Shown here: one piece after another, positions 37,165-46,184 of the stretch | How positions within the stretch are numbered: position 1 is the first letter of the stretch | Layout: each line of letters opens with the position of its first letter | NCBI RefSeq assembly: GCF_000772945.1 | Contig: NZ_JPVN01000005.1 | Coordinates: forward strand, 124,001-188,000 | Length of the DNA: 64,000 bases | Reading direction: 5' to 3' | From: Ureibacillus manganicus DSM 26584 | GTDB taxonomy: Bacteria > Bacillota > Bacilli > Bacillales_A > Planococcaceae | Program-made: the position numbers and the translations under genes | Notes under the pieces: generated by a model | What the model saw: only the letters and a program-made list of their open reading frames with translations | Told to the model about the DNA's origin: nothing | Database searches by the model: none

Positions 37165-38727
37165 TTATTTATTTAACACTTTTCTTATATAGCCCCCACA
37201 ATAATAACTAGCAAAAGAAAGTATGTAGGCAACAATTAATGTACTAACGATTTCAAAGCCGATTTTGATTGAGTTTTGATCGTAAATATAGTCAATGCCA
37301 ATCTTGATGCCAAACCCATTTACCAGTACTAATTGGATTGCAGTAAACATTAACGCAAAAATCGCAATATCTTTCAGATTCAATTGATGCGCATTAAATG
37401 TAAAGTACCCTACTACCGCTATAATAATGACCGCAATTAAAAATAGCAAAATCATGTTATGGAACAAAATATCCGTGCCTAGCATATCGACCATTACTTC
37501 ATTTCCACGTCCATTAAACAAGGCGCGATAAGAAAATGTTTCATGATTGTTGCCCATCTGGAATAATCCTAAAATTGACATTAACCAAGTCGCAATCCCT
37601 GTATACACTGACATAATAAAGTGCGGGATTTCAGGACCGTACCTCATAAAATCTTCCATAATAAACACTAGTGAATACAAATAATTAAACACTACACCTA
37701 CAAAGGTAGCTATAAAGGCTGCGTATGCATAGAGTACTATTTTGGACTGCTCTGCAGTTTTCACAAATACTAATTTTCCGTAGTAAGAAATTAGGGCAAA
37801 ACTTCCGAAAAATAAAGTCGATAAAATTAGCGATGTATATAGAATGTCAATAAATGACGTTGATAAACTAATTTTCAATGTTCCTTCTATAAAATAAGCA
37901 TCAACGGTTTTATTGAAAGAAACACGCGCAAAAATCGATAAAATCATCATGACAACTGTGTATCCCACTATGGAATAAAGGATTCCTTTATAAACTGGCC
38001 AGTTATTCTTAATTGCCATCCGACCATAAATAATCCCACCAATGATTAGTGCGAGTATTGGAATTATTAGTAAACCTGTAAAAAGATTATTTAAGTCAAC
38101 CTTTATCCCTTCTGTTTCTCCCATAGCACCTACAGTCATTTCAAAGTCTAAATCTGCATTATGAAGTAAAGCCGCCATAATGGGGAATGAGGTGAAGTTT
38201 GGGACATCAACATCTATACCAAACTGACTTGATATTTTATCTTCTATTACATCAGGTTTTAATAAAGCTGCAAAGACAATAGTTTCTTCATCATAATACC
38301 CAAATTCGTCTCCTAATGCAGAAAGTGCAGTAGACTTAATCCAGAATGTACTAATAATCATAATAATGAGTGCTATGAAAATTGGTACCATTATTAATTT
38401 ATTCTTTTTTATATAATTTAAGTTTTCTATAGAAGTAGATTTTAACCGTTCTGTATTTATATTTACCTTTGAATGTATTTTCATGTTTGGGATTGTATCT
38501 TCTGCCACACGATTCAATGTATTTTTCTTATGTTCTTTTGCTAAATAAGATTGCCCACAATTTACACAATAAGAATAGCTGAACTCATTTTTCGTTCCAC
38601 AATTTGAACAAAAGTCGTTGGCAGTATATGTTAAATAATTTTCATCATATGAATCGATTCGTTTTGACGTTTCGGGACAATACACATAATGACTCGGATG
38701 CTGCCTATTACAATGTATACACCTCAT
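37165..38727 (-). CDS. Zinc-ribbon multi-pass membrane protein, unknown function
   Basis: 520 residues. Two zinc-ribbon motifs in the first 65 residues (MRCIHCNRQHP...YC, then FCSNCGTKNEFSYSYCVNCGQSY), a basic linker, one helix near 115, and then about eight more hydrophobic segments to the C-terminus. No known catalytic motif. The ATG at 38727 follows AGGAGGG and shares its A with the stop of the upstream gene (TAATG), so the pair is coupled. Together with the next two genes it forms a zinc-ribbon cluster inserted between xerD and fur. I do not recognise a named family; domain layout recalls proteins annotated as zinc-ribbon domain-containing in Bacillales. Confidence 0.8.
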   Translation of the reverse strand: MRCIHCNRQHPSHYVYCPETSKRIDSYDENYLTYTANDFCSNCGTKNEFSYSYCVNCGQSYLAKEHKKNTLNRVAEDTIPNMKIHSKVNINTERLKSTSIENLNYIKKNKLIMVPIFIALIIMIISTFWIKSTALSALGDEFGYYDEETIVFAALLKPDVIEDKISSQFGIDVDVPNFTSFPIMAALLHNADLDFEMTVGAMGETEGIKVDLNNLFTGLLIIPILALIIGGIIYGRMAIKNNWPVYKGILYSIVGYTVVMMILSIFARVSFNKTVDAYFIEGTLKISLSTSFIDILYTSLILSTLFFGSFALISYYGKLVFVKTAEQSKIVLYAYAAFIATFVGVVFNYLYSLVFIMEDFMRYGPEIPHFIMSVYTGIATWLMSILGLFQMGNNHETFSYRALFNGRGNEVMVDMLGTDILFHNMILLFLIAVIIIAVVGYFTFNAHQLNLKDIAIFALMFTAIQLVLVNGFGIKIGIDYIYDQNSIKIGFEIVSTLIVAYILSFASYYCGGYIRKVLNK

Positions 38728-39149
38728 TAATTGCCCTCCTGTATAACACCGCAGCAAGGGCAATACATATGTTGTGCTTCTATTAACTGTTCACAAGTAT
38801 TACAAATAACTTGTTGTGCATTTGGATCAATAAAATAAGGATTCAACGTCCCACAATTCCCACAAAACTTTGCACTTTCTTCCACCTGTTGCTGACAATT
38901 CGGGCAGTGATGTAATTGTGCAGCAAATTTTGTAATTGCATTTTGAGTTTGGTATATGATCACATCTTTATGTATAATTTCATCCGAAATATTTTTAAGT
39001 AATGAAATATCAACCTCATCAATTCTTAATTGACCTAGAGTAATTTCACCTAACTTAATAACTAAATTTATTCTTTGTTCTTTCGCTAGATTAAGTTGTT
39101 GTTTTAGCTCTTGAAGTTCGGGGACTCTTTGCTCAATTGAATCTATCAT
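38727..39149 (-). CDS. Small zinc-ribbon protein with coiled coil, unknown function
   Basis: 140 residues. N-terminal helical, heptad-like segment (about 1-75, rich in Leu/Ile/Glu/Gln), then two zinc ribbons: HCPNCQQQVEESAKFCGNCG and VICNTCEQLIEAQHMYCPCCG. The start at 39149 follows GGAGGG by 7 bases; a TTG five codons earlier overlaps that site. Translationally coupled to the downstream membrane zinc-ribbon gene. It is divergent from the TcaA-like gene, with a 140-base shared promoter region. Confidence 0.8.
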   Translation of the reverse strand: MIDSIEQRVPELQELKQQLNLAKEQRINLVIKLGEITLGQLRIDEVDISLLKNISDEIIHKDVIIYQTQNAITKFAAQLHHCPNCQQQVEESAKFCGNCGTLNPYFIDPNAQQVICNTCEQLIEAQHMYCPCCGVIQEGN

Positions 39150-39289
39150 ACTATTTCCCTCCAATATTATTATTCCATTCTAATTCTAATGGGTTATCCA
39201 TAATTCTATCAACCTAAAAGAGGTATTAATTTTTTCCAAATAACATGGTACTATAGTTTTAGTTAACTATATTACAAAAGGAGTAAACT

Positions 39290-40942
39290 ATGAAAAAATG
39301 TTCTAATTGTGGTTTTGAAAGTAAAGACCACGAAAAATTTTGTATCAACTGTGGAACGATGTTTCCCGCCCCTAGCAACAATATACATAATTCTTCACAG
39401 CAAGAATCCGTTCCTCCAAACAATTTAAACAATACGATGGAACAACCAACTATGGAACCTAATCATCCAAGCCATTCGCCTAATCATCCAGAATCTATCC
39501 CTTTCCAACAAGGTGAATTCCAACAACCGCAACAAATATGTACAAACTGTGGTAGAGTATCCGTGAATCCTAGTCGTTTTTGCTTAGAATGCGGCGCACC
39601 GTTAACAGAAGTGCCAATGAATAACCAAACGTTTCAAAACGACCAAGCAAAACGTACACAATACGACCAACCACAAAAAGTAAAAAAGCCTCTAAGTCTA
39701 GGTGCGAAAATCGGAATTATTTCTGCCATAGTTTTAATTGGATTAGCAATTGGTGCACATTTCTTCATCCAAAACATGCTAGATCCAAAAGGTCAATTAG
39801 ACAAAATTACACAATACTTTAAGGATGGAGATGAAGAACAGTTCACGAATTCCTTTGTGTTCCCTGATGGCACATATGTCGAGCCAAAAGCATTCTATCA
39901 ATATGTTGAGGACAATGATTGGATTATTGATGATTTAGATGAGGCCGTGCAAGACGTAAAAAATGGAGCTATTATAGGTATTGTCTATAACGAAAATCAT
40001 GATCGACTCATGTCAGTAAAACAAGAGGACTTCTTATTTTTCTATAAAAAGACAGTATTTCAAGTAATTCCTGTTGAATTCTCGGTCTATAATTATTTTC
40101 CTGACTTTGAAAGCACACTAAAAATCGGTGAACAAAAAGCGGTTAATATATCAAAAGAGGAAACAAAAATTGGTTCGTTCGCACCAGGAATTTATAAATA
40201 TACTCTGAACTATAAAGATGATTACTTTGAAGAAACTATCAATGAAGAAGTAATTATATCTGGTACTGGTAAAAATAAATATACTTATGAAATTGATTTA
40301 AGTCCTAATTTCATCTATTTATCTTCTGATATCGATGATGCAACAGTATTTATTAACGGGAAAGATACTGGTAAAACACCATATGAAATTGAGTTCATCG
40401 CTGCGCCTTTAGATGGTTCTGTGGAAATTTACGCAGAAGCAACAAACGAAAATGGTGAAACGATACAATCAGAAACCCTTTATTTAACCGAATATGACAC
40501 ACATATTTACTTTGCTGAAATTCAGGAGCTTTATGAAATTCAAGATTTCTATGATTATTACAGTTACGAAGCAGAAGATATGTTCTATAGTTTTAGATGG
40601 GACTATCAATACGCTGTAAATATGGCAGACTTTAGCTATGTGGAAGATTATTTTATTGACGGTAGCCAACTTCAAAATAATTACGAGACATTTGTTGTAG
40701 ATCACGAGGACTTAGGTTTTTACTATTATGATTTTATTTCAAATGAAGTTATAGACAGTTATCCACTTTCTGCGAATAGTTTAATTGTCGAAACCCTTGA
40801 AACATTTGAATTTTACTCAGAAGAAGATGGCACATGGCATTACGAACGTGAAAAACGTTATACGTTTGAATATGTCGATGGCATGTTAAAAATTGCAAAC
40901 ATTGAAGATATAAGAGAAGTAAATAAAACAAAAATAGATTAA
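39290..40942 (+). CDS. TcaA/YvbJ-like zinc-ribbon membrane protein
   Basis: 550 residues. Two zinc ribbons (KKCSNCGFESKDHEKFCINCG at 3-22 and ICTNCGRVSVNPSRFCLECG at about 83-102) separated by a Pro/Asn/Gln-rich linker; one transmembrane helix at about 143-163; then a large extracellular region with the TcaA-type PEGA-like segment (VFINGKDTGKTPYEIEF) and a C-terminal NTF2-like domain rich in Tyr and Asp. TcaA of Staphylococcus aureus affects glycopeptide sensitivity and wall teichoic acid attachment; YvbJ is the B. subtilis relative. AAAGGAG precedes the ATG. Confidence 0.85.
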   Translation: MKKCSNCGFESKDHEKFCINCGTMFPAPSNNIHNSSQQESVPPNNLNNTMEQPTMEPNHPSHSPNHPESIPFQQGEFQQPQQICTNCGRVSVNPSRFCLECGAPLTEVPMNNQTFQNDQAKRTQYDQPQKVKKPLSLGAKIGIISAIVLIGLAIGAHFFIQNMLDPKGQLDKITQYFKDGDEEQFTNSFVFPDGTYVEPKAFYQYVEDNDWIIDDLDEAVQDVKNGAIIGIVYNENHDRLMSVKQEDFLFFYKKTVFQVIPVEFSVYNYFPDFESTLKIGEQKAVNISKEETKIGSFAPGIYKYTLNYKDDYFEETINEEVIISGTGKNKYTYEIDLSPNFIYLSSDIDDATVFINGKDTGKTPYEIEFIAAPLDGSVEIYAEATNENGETIQSETLYLTEYDTHIYFAEIQELYEIQDFYDYYSYEAEDMFYSFRWDYQYAVNMADFSYVEDYFIDGSQLQNNYETFVVDHEDLGFYYYDFISNEVIDSYPLSANSLIVETLETFEFYSEEDGTWHYEREKRYTFEYVDGMLKIANIEDIREVNKTKID

Positions 40943-40948
40943 ATTTTA

Positions 40949-40989
40949 ACGGTCCTTCGAGTAGCAAACCTATCGAAGGATCGTTTTTT
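40949..40989 (+). terminator. Terminator after the TcaA-like gene
   Basis: CGGTCCTTCGA, loop, TCGAAGGATCG then TTTTTT. Confidence 0.85.
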
Positions 40990-41017
40990 GTTGAGATTAA
41001 CTATATTAGAGCAAAAG

Positions 41018-41048
41018 AAAAAGTACTGCATGTAAGTATACAGTACTC
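41018..41048 (-). terminator. Terminator after fur
   Basis: Minus strand AGTACTGTATACTTACATGCAGTACT region (26-base hairpin, one mismatch) then TTTTTC. Confidence 0.8.
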
Positions 41049-41058
41049 TACGAAATTA

Positions 41059-41511
41059 TTATTTAATTCCTTTATTTCCATTACATCGGAAACAAATTCC
41101 ATGAAATGTTAGTCGGTGATCTTTAATAATAAAATTCCATCTTCGTTCAACGATAGCCTCTACATCATCTAATAGGTCTTCTTGAATTTCATCAACAGAA
41201 CCACATTCAATACAGACTAAATGATGATGGAAATGCTTCGCTCCTTCTTGTCGCAAGTCGTAACGGGAAACGCCGTCACCAAAATTAATTTTATCGACAA
41301 TTTTCAATTCCGTTAATAACTCTAATGTGCGGTAAACAGTGGCTAACCCAATTTCAGGTGCCTTATCTTTTACTTTTAAAAATACATCTTCAGCGCTTAG
41401 ATGATCTTCTTCATGTTCCAATAGCACTGCAACTGTCGCTTCTCGCTGTGGCGTCAGTTTATAGCCAGCACTATGTAATTGTTTTTTTATTCGATCGATA
41501 CGGCTTTCCAT
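41059..41511 (-). CDS. fur: Ferric uptake regulator family protein Fur
   Basis: 150-residue metalloregulator. N-terminal winged helix (YKLTPQREATVAVLLEHEEDHLSAEDVF, GLATVYRTLELL recognition helix) and C-terminal dimerisation domain with HHHLVCIECGSVDEI and CFRCNG, providing the structural-zinc cysteines. The gene position between xerD and nudF equals B. subtilis fur (YqkL), favouring Fur over PerR or Zur, though metal specificity cannot be read with certainty. The ATG at 41511 follows AGGAGGG; a start 27 bases upstream is not supported. Confidence 0.93.
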   Translation of the reverse strand: MESRIDRIKKQLHSAGYKLTPQREATVAVLLEHEEDHLSAEDVFLKVKDKAPEIGLATVYRTLELLTELKIVDKINFGDGVSRYDLRQEGAKHFHHHLVCIECGSVDEIQEDLLDDVEAIVERRWNFIIKDHRLTFHGICFRCNGNKGIK

Positions 41512-41577
41512 ACGACGCCCTCCTAAACTCACGTTCATTATACCAAATGAGTAAAAGTCATGACAAGGAGAGAATGT

Positions 41578-42087
41578 TTAGAAAATGTAAGATATTACTA
41601 TAATCTCAAAAATACATATTCCTGCAAAGACTGCAAGAAGTATAAAAAATAGATTTTGAGCAAAAAAATGTCTTCGATTCGGTCCAACCTTCTTTGAAGT
41701 ATATACCGAACACAGAATTAGTAACAAAATGCAATAGATGAGCTGGAATGGGAACCACCATAGGCTATATACAATCATTGACTCTTGTTGCGTTAGTAAA
41801 AATACTGAGCTAAATCCAAAGAAGGTAGCTCGTATTGCAACTACAAATTGGGCAACAAAAGGAATATACGGATGTGTTGCAAAGAGAAGGACGAGTAAAA
41901 TGGAAACACCTAAAGGAAGAATTGATTGCCAAAATGACACATTAGAAGGATCTATTACTCTAGAATCAATCAATTCGATTAATTGAATGGATTTGTCCAA
42001 TGCAAACGCCTGAAATATAACAACGCCACTCACAAAACTAATTGCTAAAATAACCGCATATTGTATAAGTATAGTAGAACGAAACAT
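41578..42087 (-). CDS. Multi-pass membrane protein in the spoIIM position
   Basis: 169 residues, about five hydrophobic helices (8-29, 50-68, 78-98, 105-127, 145-166), no signal motif. In B. subtilis the gene between fur and the nudF region is spoIIM, part of the DMP peptidoglycan hydrolase complex of engulfment. This protein is shorter than SpoIIM (about 214) and I cannot align its motifs with confidence, so it is either a divergent SpoIIM or an unrelated replacement. The ATG at 42087 follows AAAGGAG. Confidence 0.65.
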   Translation of the reverse strand: MFRSTILIQYAVILAISFVSGVVIFQAFALDKSIQLIELIDSRVIDPSNVSFWQSILPLGVSILLVLLFATHPYIPFVAQFVVAIRATFFGFSSVFLLTQQESMIVYSLWWFPFQLIYCILLLILCSVYTSKKVGPNRRHFFAQNLFFILLAVFAGICIFEIIVISYIF

Positions 42088-42228
42088 AAGCATTCTCCTT
42101 TCGTTGATACATCTTATGCCCGTTCTCTATCATTATGCAATTTTAATAGGATTAAATTTTAAGAAAAAATAGCAATTTTCAAGCTGTGTTCCTCTTTATT
42201 TTATATGATTAAAATTTGAATGGATTTG

Positions 42229-42768
42229 TTATTGGTTTAGCTTTATCCAAAGTACTGCAAATGCCGTTTTTGCATCATATATTTTTTGTTCTACTACCAT
42301 TTGCTCTGCTTCTTCAAGGGTAACTTCAATTAAGGACACGAACTCATCTTCGTCAAGTTCTGCTTTATTTTCTATTTTGTATAATTGTTTTGCCACATAA
42401 AGATGAATAACTTCATCAGCAAAGCCTGGTGAAGTGGCGAAGGTTTGAATATATGTTAGCTCATGACAGCCAAAACCTGTTTCTTCTTCTAATTCTCTTA
42501 TAGCGGTATGTTCAGGGGCCTCCCCCAATTCTAATTTTCCTGCTGGAATTTCTATAATGGACCTCTCTAACGCTTTTCGATATTGTTCAACTAGAATAAC
42601 TTTCCCATCATCTGTTATCGGGATAATTGCAACAGCCCCAGGGTGATTAACAATTTCCCTTTTCGATACCTTTCCATTAGGAAGTGTGACATCATCTACC
42701 TTTAAGGAAATCACCTTCCCTTTAAATATTGGCTCTGTATGGATTGTTTTTTCTTCAAATTTCTTCAT
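42229..42768 (-). CDS. nudF: ADP-ribose pyrophosphatase NudF
   Basis: Nudix hydrolase splitting ADP-ribose to AMP and ribose 5-phosphate. 179 residues. The Nudix box fits G-x5-E-x7-REUxEExGU, with RELEEETG and the downstream proline of the ADP-ribose subclass (SPGFADEVIHLY). N-terminal strand for dimer swapping. Divergent from yqkF; synteny with B. subtilis nudF (yqkG) supports the call. Confidence 0.95.
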   Translation of the reverse strand: MKKFEEKTIHTEPIFKGKVISLKVDDVTLPNGKVSKREIVNHPGAVAIIPITDDGKVILVEQYRKALERSIIEIPAGKLELGEAPEHTAIRELEEETGFGCHELTYIQTFATSPGFADEVIHLYVAKQLYKIENKAELDEDEFVSLIEVTLEEAEQMVVEQKIYDAKTAFAVLWIKLNQ

Positions 42769-42852
42769 AACTGAGTTTCCTCACTTGTCGTTAAGATTTG
42801 TTTCATTGTACCATTATTATGGAAATACAGTGATAGAAAAGAGGTTCTTACT

Positions 42853-43752
42853 GTGAAAAAAAGGACAGTTGGAAATAGTGGGATTGAAATTTCAGAACTT
42901 AGCTTAGGTTGTATGTCGCTCCCAACGAATATGAATGAAGCGAAACCTATAATTGAGCTTGCGATTGAACATGGCATAAACTACTTTGATACCGCAGATT
43001 TGTACGATCGAGGGATGAATGAGGAAGTTGTTGGAAAATGGTTGAAATCTTATCGCAATCAAGTTGTGCTTGCGACAAAAGTGGGAAATGTGTGGAACGA
43101 GGACGGAAAAGGTTGGCATTGGGATGCGTCTCCAACCCACATTGAACAAGGCTTAAAGGACAGTTTACGTCGTTTAAAGACAGATTACATTGACATCTAT
43201 CAGTTGCATGGTGGAACAATTGAGGACTCTTTGGATGAAATCATTGCTACCTTTGAAAAATTGAAAAAAGATGGGCTTATACGAGAATATGGCATATCAT
43301 CCATTCGCCCAAATGTCTTCTTGCCTTTTTTCAAAAATAGTTCAGCCGTCTCGAACATGATGCAATATAGTATGTTAGATCGACGTGCTGAGGAATGGTT
43401 TGAAGGGATTGAAAAGTCGGGGGCATCTGTTGTAACACGAGGCTCCATCGCTAAAGGATTATTAACAAATGAATGGAAAACACGTATTGAAAAGTCGAAT
43501 GGTTACATGAGTTATACGAAAGAAGAATTGGTTAATGTACTCCAACAAATTGAGGCTCAGTATGGTGATCTTCATGCAGCAGCTATTGCCTATAATTTAA
43601 GTCATCCCGTCATTGCTTCAACAGTGATTGGAACGAAAAATGAAAAGCAACTTCTCGATAATATAGCAGCTTACAACCTCGCACAAAAGATCAAAAACAT
43701 CAAGGATATTAATCCAACTCTAAAGTTAGACACATATACAGAGCACAGATGA
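42853..43752 (+). CDS. yqkF: Aldo/keto reductase YqkF
   Basis: NADPH-dependent TIM-barrel oxidoreductase, 299 residues, substrate unknown. Catalytic tetrad seen as Asp and Tyr in YFDTADLYDRG, Lys in VLATKVG and His in YQLHGG. NADP-binding loop near the C-terminus (ASTVIGTKNEKQL). It starts with GTG behind AGAGGT. It overlaps the VanZ-like gene by 4 bases (ATGA), forming a two-gene operon. Confidence 0.93.
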   Translation: MKKRTVGNSGIEISELSLGCMSLPTNMNEAKPIIELAIEHGINYFDTADLYDRGMNEEVVGKWLKSYRNQVVLATKVGNVWNEDGKGWHWDASPTHIEQGLKDSLRRLKTDYIDIYQLHGGTIEDSLDEIIATFEKLKKDGLIREYGISSIRPNVFLPFFKNSSAVSNMMQYSMLDRRAEEWFEGIEKSGASVVTRGSIAKGLLTNEWKTRIEKSNGYMSYTKEELVNVLQQIEAQYGDLHAAAIAYNLSHPVIASTVIGTKNEKQLLDNIAAYNLAQKIKNIKDINPTLKLDTYTEHR

Positions 43753-44249
43753 AAAAATATATATTACTATTAGTGATTGGGTTGATCACCTTGGTTACCT
43801 TTTCAAACACTACTTATGAACAGCAAACACTCATTCCTTCCTTTAAAACAATATTAGCAGATCAACCTTTTTATAATTTTTTAAGTGGCATTGAACTGAA
43901 CTACTGGGGAAATACAATTTCTATTGAGACACGTGGCTATTATCATTTTGTAGAGTTTTTAATACGAAAAGGTTTTCATTTTGTCGGGTATGGACTGTTA
44001 GCAAGTATATTTTATTTGGTTTATCGAAAATTCAAATTGAAGTTTGCAGTGATTTATGCGATTGTGACAACGTTCATCCTTGCTTGTCTTGATGAATATC
44101 ATCAAACGTTCCTTTCTGGTCGCACGGGAGTTTTTCAGGATGTCATCATAGATACTGCCGGTGCTATAACGTTTGTGGTAATCTGTAAATTTTTGATTTT
44201 CATAAGATATTTATTGAAAGATAGGAAAACAAAGACCTTCACAAACTGA
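43749..44249 (+). CDS. VanZ-like family membrane protein
   Basis: 166 residues with about four transmembrane helices (3-20, 74-92, 96-116, 133-155). Typical VanZ features: KGFHFVGYGLLASIFY, then CLDEYHQTFLSGRTGVFQDVIIDTAGA, with the conserved D-E-x-H-Q-x-F...R and D-x2-x-D-x-x-G residues. The family includes teicoplanin-resistance VanZ and phosphotransbutyrylase-annotated relatives; the biochemical role is unknown. Coupled to yqkF. Confidence 0.88.
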   Translation: MKKYILLLVIGLITLVTFSNTTYEQQTLIPSFKTILADQPFYNFLSGIELNYWGNTISIETRGYYHFVEFLIRKGFHFVGYGLLASIFYLVYRKFKLKFAVIYAIVTTFILACLDEYHQTFLSGRTGVFQDVIIDTAGAITFVVICKFLIFIRYLLKDRKTKTFTN

Positions 44250-44271
44250 CATATTATGTCAGTTTTTTTGT
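44243..44271 (+). terminator. Terminator after the VanZ-like gene
   Basis: AAACTGACAT-AT-ATGTCAGTTT followed by TTTT; overlaps the last codons. Confidence 0.85.
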
Positions 44272-44439
44272 TGTTTCAATATAATTTAGACTATTCTTAT
44301 TTATTACAAAATTAACTGTTCTATACGAGAACCATTCTAAAACAAACATTGTTTCTCTACTTTCTTAGCACTCTAACTTTTTAAAGGGTCTTGTATAATT
44401 CGACAAGAACTGTTACTATTCGTTTAAACTTTTTTTTAG

Positions 44440-44590
44440 AAGTTTTGTAAGGTAGTAAGTTTATAGACAACTACATAAAATGCGTTGAAGGCTATGGGAC
44501 CACTATAGCTGGAGCAATTTCTGGAGAGTCCGCATTTAGCGGCGCCGAAGGGTTCACAATCTCAGGCAAAAGGACAGGAACTAGTAAAAA
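44440..44590 (+). ncRNA. Glycine riboswitch, single canonical aptamer
   Basis: CTGGAGAGTCCGC, loop, GCGGCGCCGAAGGG then AATCTCAGGCAAAAGGACAG at about 44520-44577 is the full glycine-aptamer consensus. Only one canonical aptamer is present; the preceding 60 bases (GGCTATGGGACCACTATAGC hairpin at 44490-44509) probably are the ghost helix of a type-2 singlet, the kind associated with transporters. A TATAAT at 44394-44399 may be its -10. A terminator and a permease follow. Confidence 0.93.
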
Positions 44591-44650
44591 ATAATTTATG
44601 GGAATATTTTTTTATTCTCTTCATTTTATTTTTTCTATTCTTAGACTTCT

Positions 44651-44681
44651 AGAGATAGCTCATCCGGCTATCTCTTTTTTA
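44651..44681 (+). terminator. Intrinsic terminator, expression platform of the glycine riboswitch
   Basis: AGAGATAGC, loop TCATCCG, GCTATCTCT then TTTTTT, about 75 bases after the aptamer and 100 before the permease start. Whether glycine promotes or prevents its formation cannot be read with certainty. Confidence 0.88.
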
Positions 44682-44779
44682 TTTTTAATAGAGTTGTTGC
44701 GGTTTGCGTTTACAACTCCATTCCGAGATTTCCCTAAGTGTTATACGAAAATTTTATTAATTATTGGGGGCTTTATGTG

Positions 44780-46120
44780 ATGGCACAGCAAGAATTAAAA
44801 CGAGATTTGAAAAACCGGCATGTTCAATTAATTGCCATTGGTGGAACGATTGGAACAGGATTATTTTTAGGGTCTGGAGCTGCAATTGAGAAGGCTGGCC
44901 CCTCTGTTCTACTCGTCTATTTAATCATAGGAGTAGCTGTATTTTTTGTAATGCGCGCTCTAGGTGAATTGTTATTATCGAAAAAGGGCTATCAATCTTT
45001 TATTGACTTTGCGACCGATTATTTGGGAGATTGGGCGGGTTATGTTACAGGTTGGACTTATTGGTTCTGTTGGATTATGACTGCAATGGCAGACATAATC
45101 GCTGTAGGTGTGTACGTTCGATATTGGTTTGATATCCCGCAATGGATCCCTGCTATTATCTGTCTAGTAATTTTACTTGGCTTAAATTTACTGACGGTGA
45201 AGTTATTTGGAGAATTAGAGTTTTGGTTTGCGATTATTAAAGTAATTACGATTGTCGCACTTATTATTATTGGGATTGTCATGATTGTCATTGGTTTCCA
45301 AACAGATACTGGCTATGTAACGGTATCAAATCTATGGGAGCACGGTGGATTTTTCCCGAATGGTGTTGCAGGGTTTTTATTTGCCTTCCAAATGGTTGTG
45401 TTTTCTTTTGTGGGAGTTGAATTAGTGGGGGTATCTGCAGCGGAAACGGCAAATCCAGGGAAGAATATTCCTTCTGCCATCAACAAAATCCCTGTTCGTA
45501 TTTTGTTGTTCTATGTAGGTGCAGTGTTTGTAATTTTATGTATAAATCCTTGGACAGAATTAAGTGCTGCTAGTAGTCCGTTTGTACAAGTATTCTCGTT
45601 AGTCGGAATCCCTCTTGCTGCTGGAATTATAAACTTTGTCGTCTTAACTTCTGCAGCATCTGCCGGGAATAGTGGTTTATTCTCCACAAGTCGCATGATG
45701 TACAACTTAAGTAAGCAAAAATTAGCGCCAAAATCTTATGCAAAGTTAAATAAAAATCACGTCCCTGGAAATGCATTGTTTGTATCTTCTGTTGTTGTAT
45801 CAGTTGGAGCATTACTCAGCTATGCTTTACCAGATTCTGCGTTTAGTATCGTTACAACAATAAGTGCAATTTGTTTCATTTGGGTGTGGAGTATAATTTT
45901 AATTTCTCACATTGTTTATAAGAAAAAACGTCCTGATTTACATAGAAAGTCGACGTTTAAAGCACCACTTACACCATTTATTAACTATGTTGTACTCTGC
46001 CTATTTGTAGCGATTTTAGGGATTATGTTTGTTTCAGATGATACGCGACCTGCGTTACTGCTAACACCGATTTGGTTTATTTTGTTGTTCTTTATGTATG
46101 GGATGCGTAAAGCTAAGTAG
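44780..46120 (+). CDS. Amino acid permease, probably glycine/D-Ala/D-Ser (CycA/AapA type)
   Basis: APC-superfamily amino acid/polyamine permease, 446 residues, twelve transmembrane helices. The first-helix signature HVQLIAIGGTIGTGLFLGSG and GELLLSKKGYQSFIDFATDYLG are typical of the AAT family containing CycA and AapA. The ATG at 44780 follows GGGGGC; upstream in-frame codons lie within the leader. The glycine riboswitch upstream strongly suggests glycine, and perhaps alanine, as substrate. No conventional terminator follows; the 46-kb palindrome array starts about 70 bases after the stop. Confidence 0.93.
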   Translation: MAQQELKRDLKNRHVQLIAIGGTIGTGLFLGSGAAIEKAGPSVLLVYLIIGVAVFFVMRALGELLLSKKGYQSFIDFATDYLGDWAGYVTGWTYWFCWIMTAMADIIAVGVYVRYWFDIPQWIPAIICLVILLGLNLLTVKLFGELEFWFAIIKVITIVALIIIGIVMIVIGFQTDTGYVTVSNLWEHGGFFPNGVAGFLFAFQMVVFSFVGVELVGVSAAETANPGKNIPSAINKIPVRILLFYVGAVFVILCINPWTELSAASSPFVQVFSLVGIPLAAGIINFVVLTSAASAGNSGLFSTSRMMYNLSKQKLAPKSYAKLNKNHVPGNALFVSSVVVSVGALLSYALPDSAFSIVTTISAICFIWVWSIILISHIVYKKKRPDLHRKSTFKAPLTPFINYVVLCLFVAILGIMFVSDDTRPALLLTPIWFILLFFMYGMRKAK

Positions 46121-46184
46121 AGTTTTATGATTTGTGTGGGTTTTAGGGTTGGTTAGACGTATGTTTGGACAAAATTTCGGTATT

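Noticed and set aside
44440-44520. Tandem glycine riboswitch
   Set aside because: Only one canonical aptamer consensus (GCCGAAGGG...CTCAGGCAAAAGGAC) is present; the upstream part lacks these blocks.
44598-44780. 60-codon hydrophobic frame before the permease
   Set aside because: Lies in the riboswitch expression platform and across its terminator; no ribosome site.
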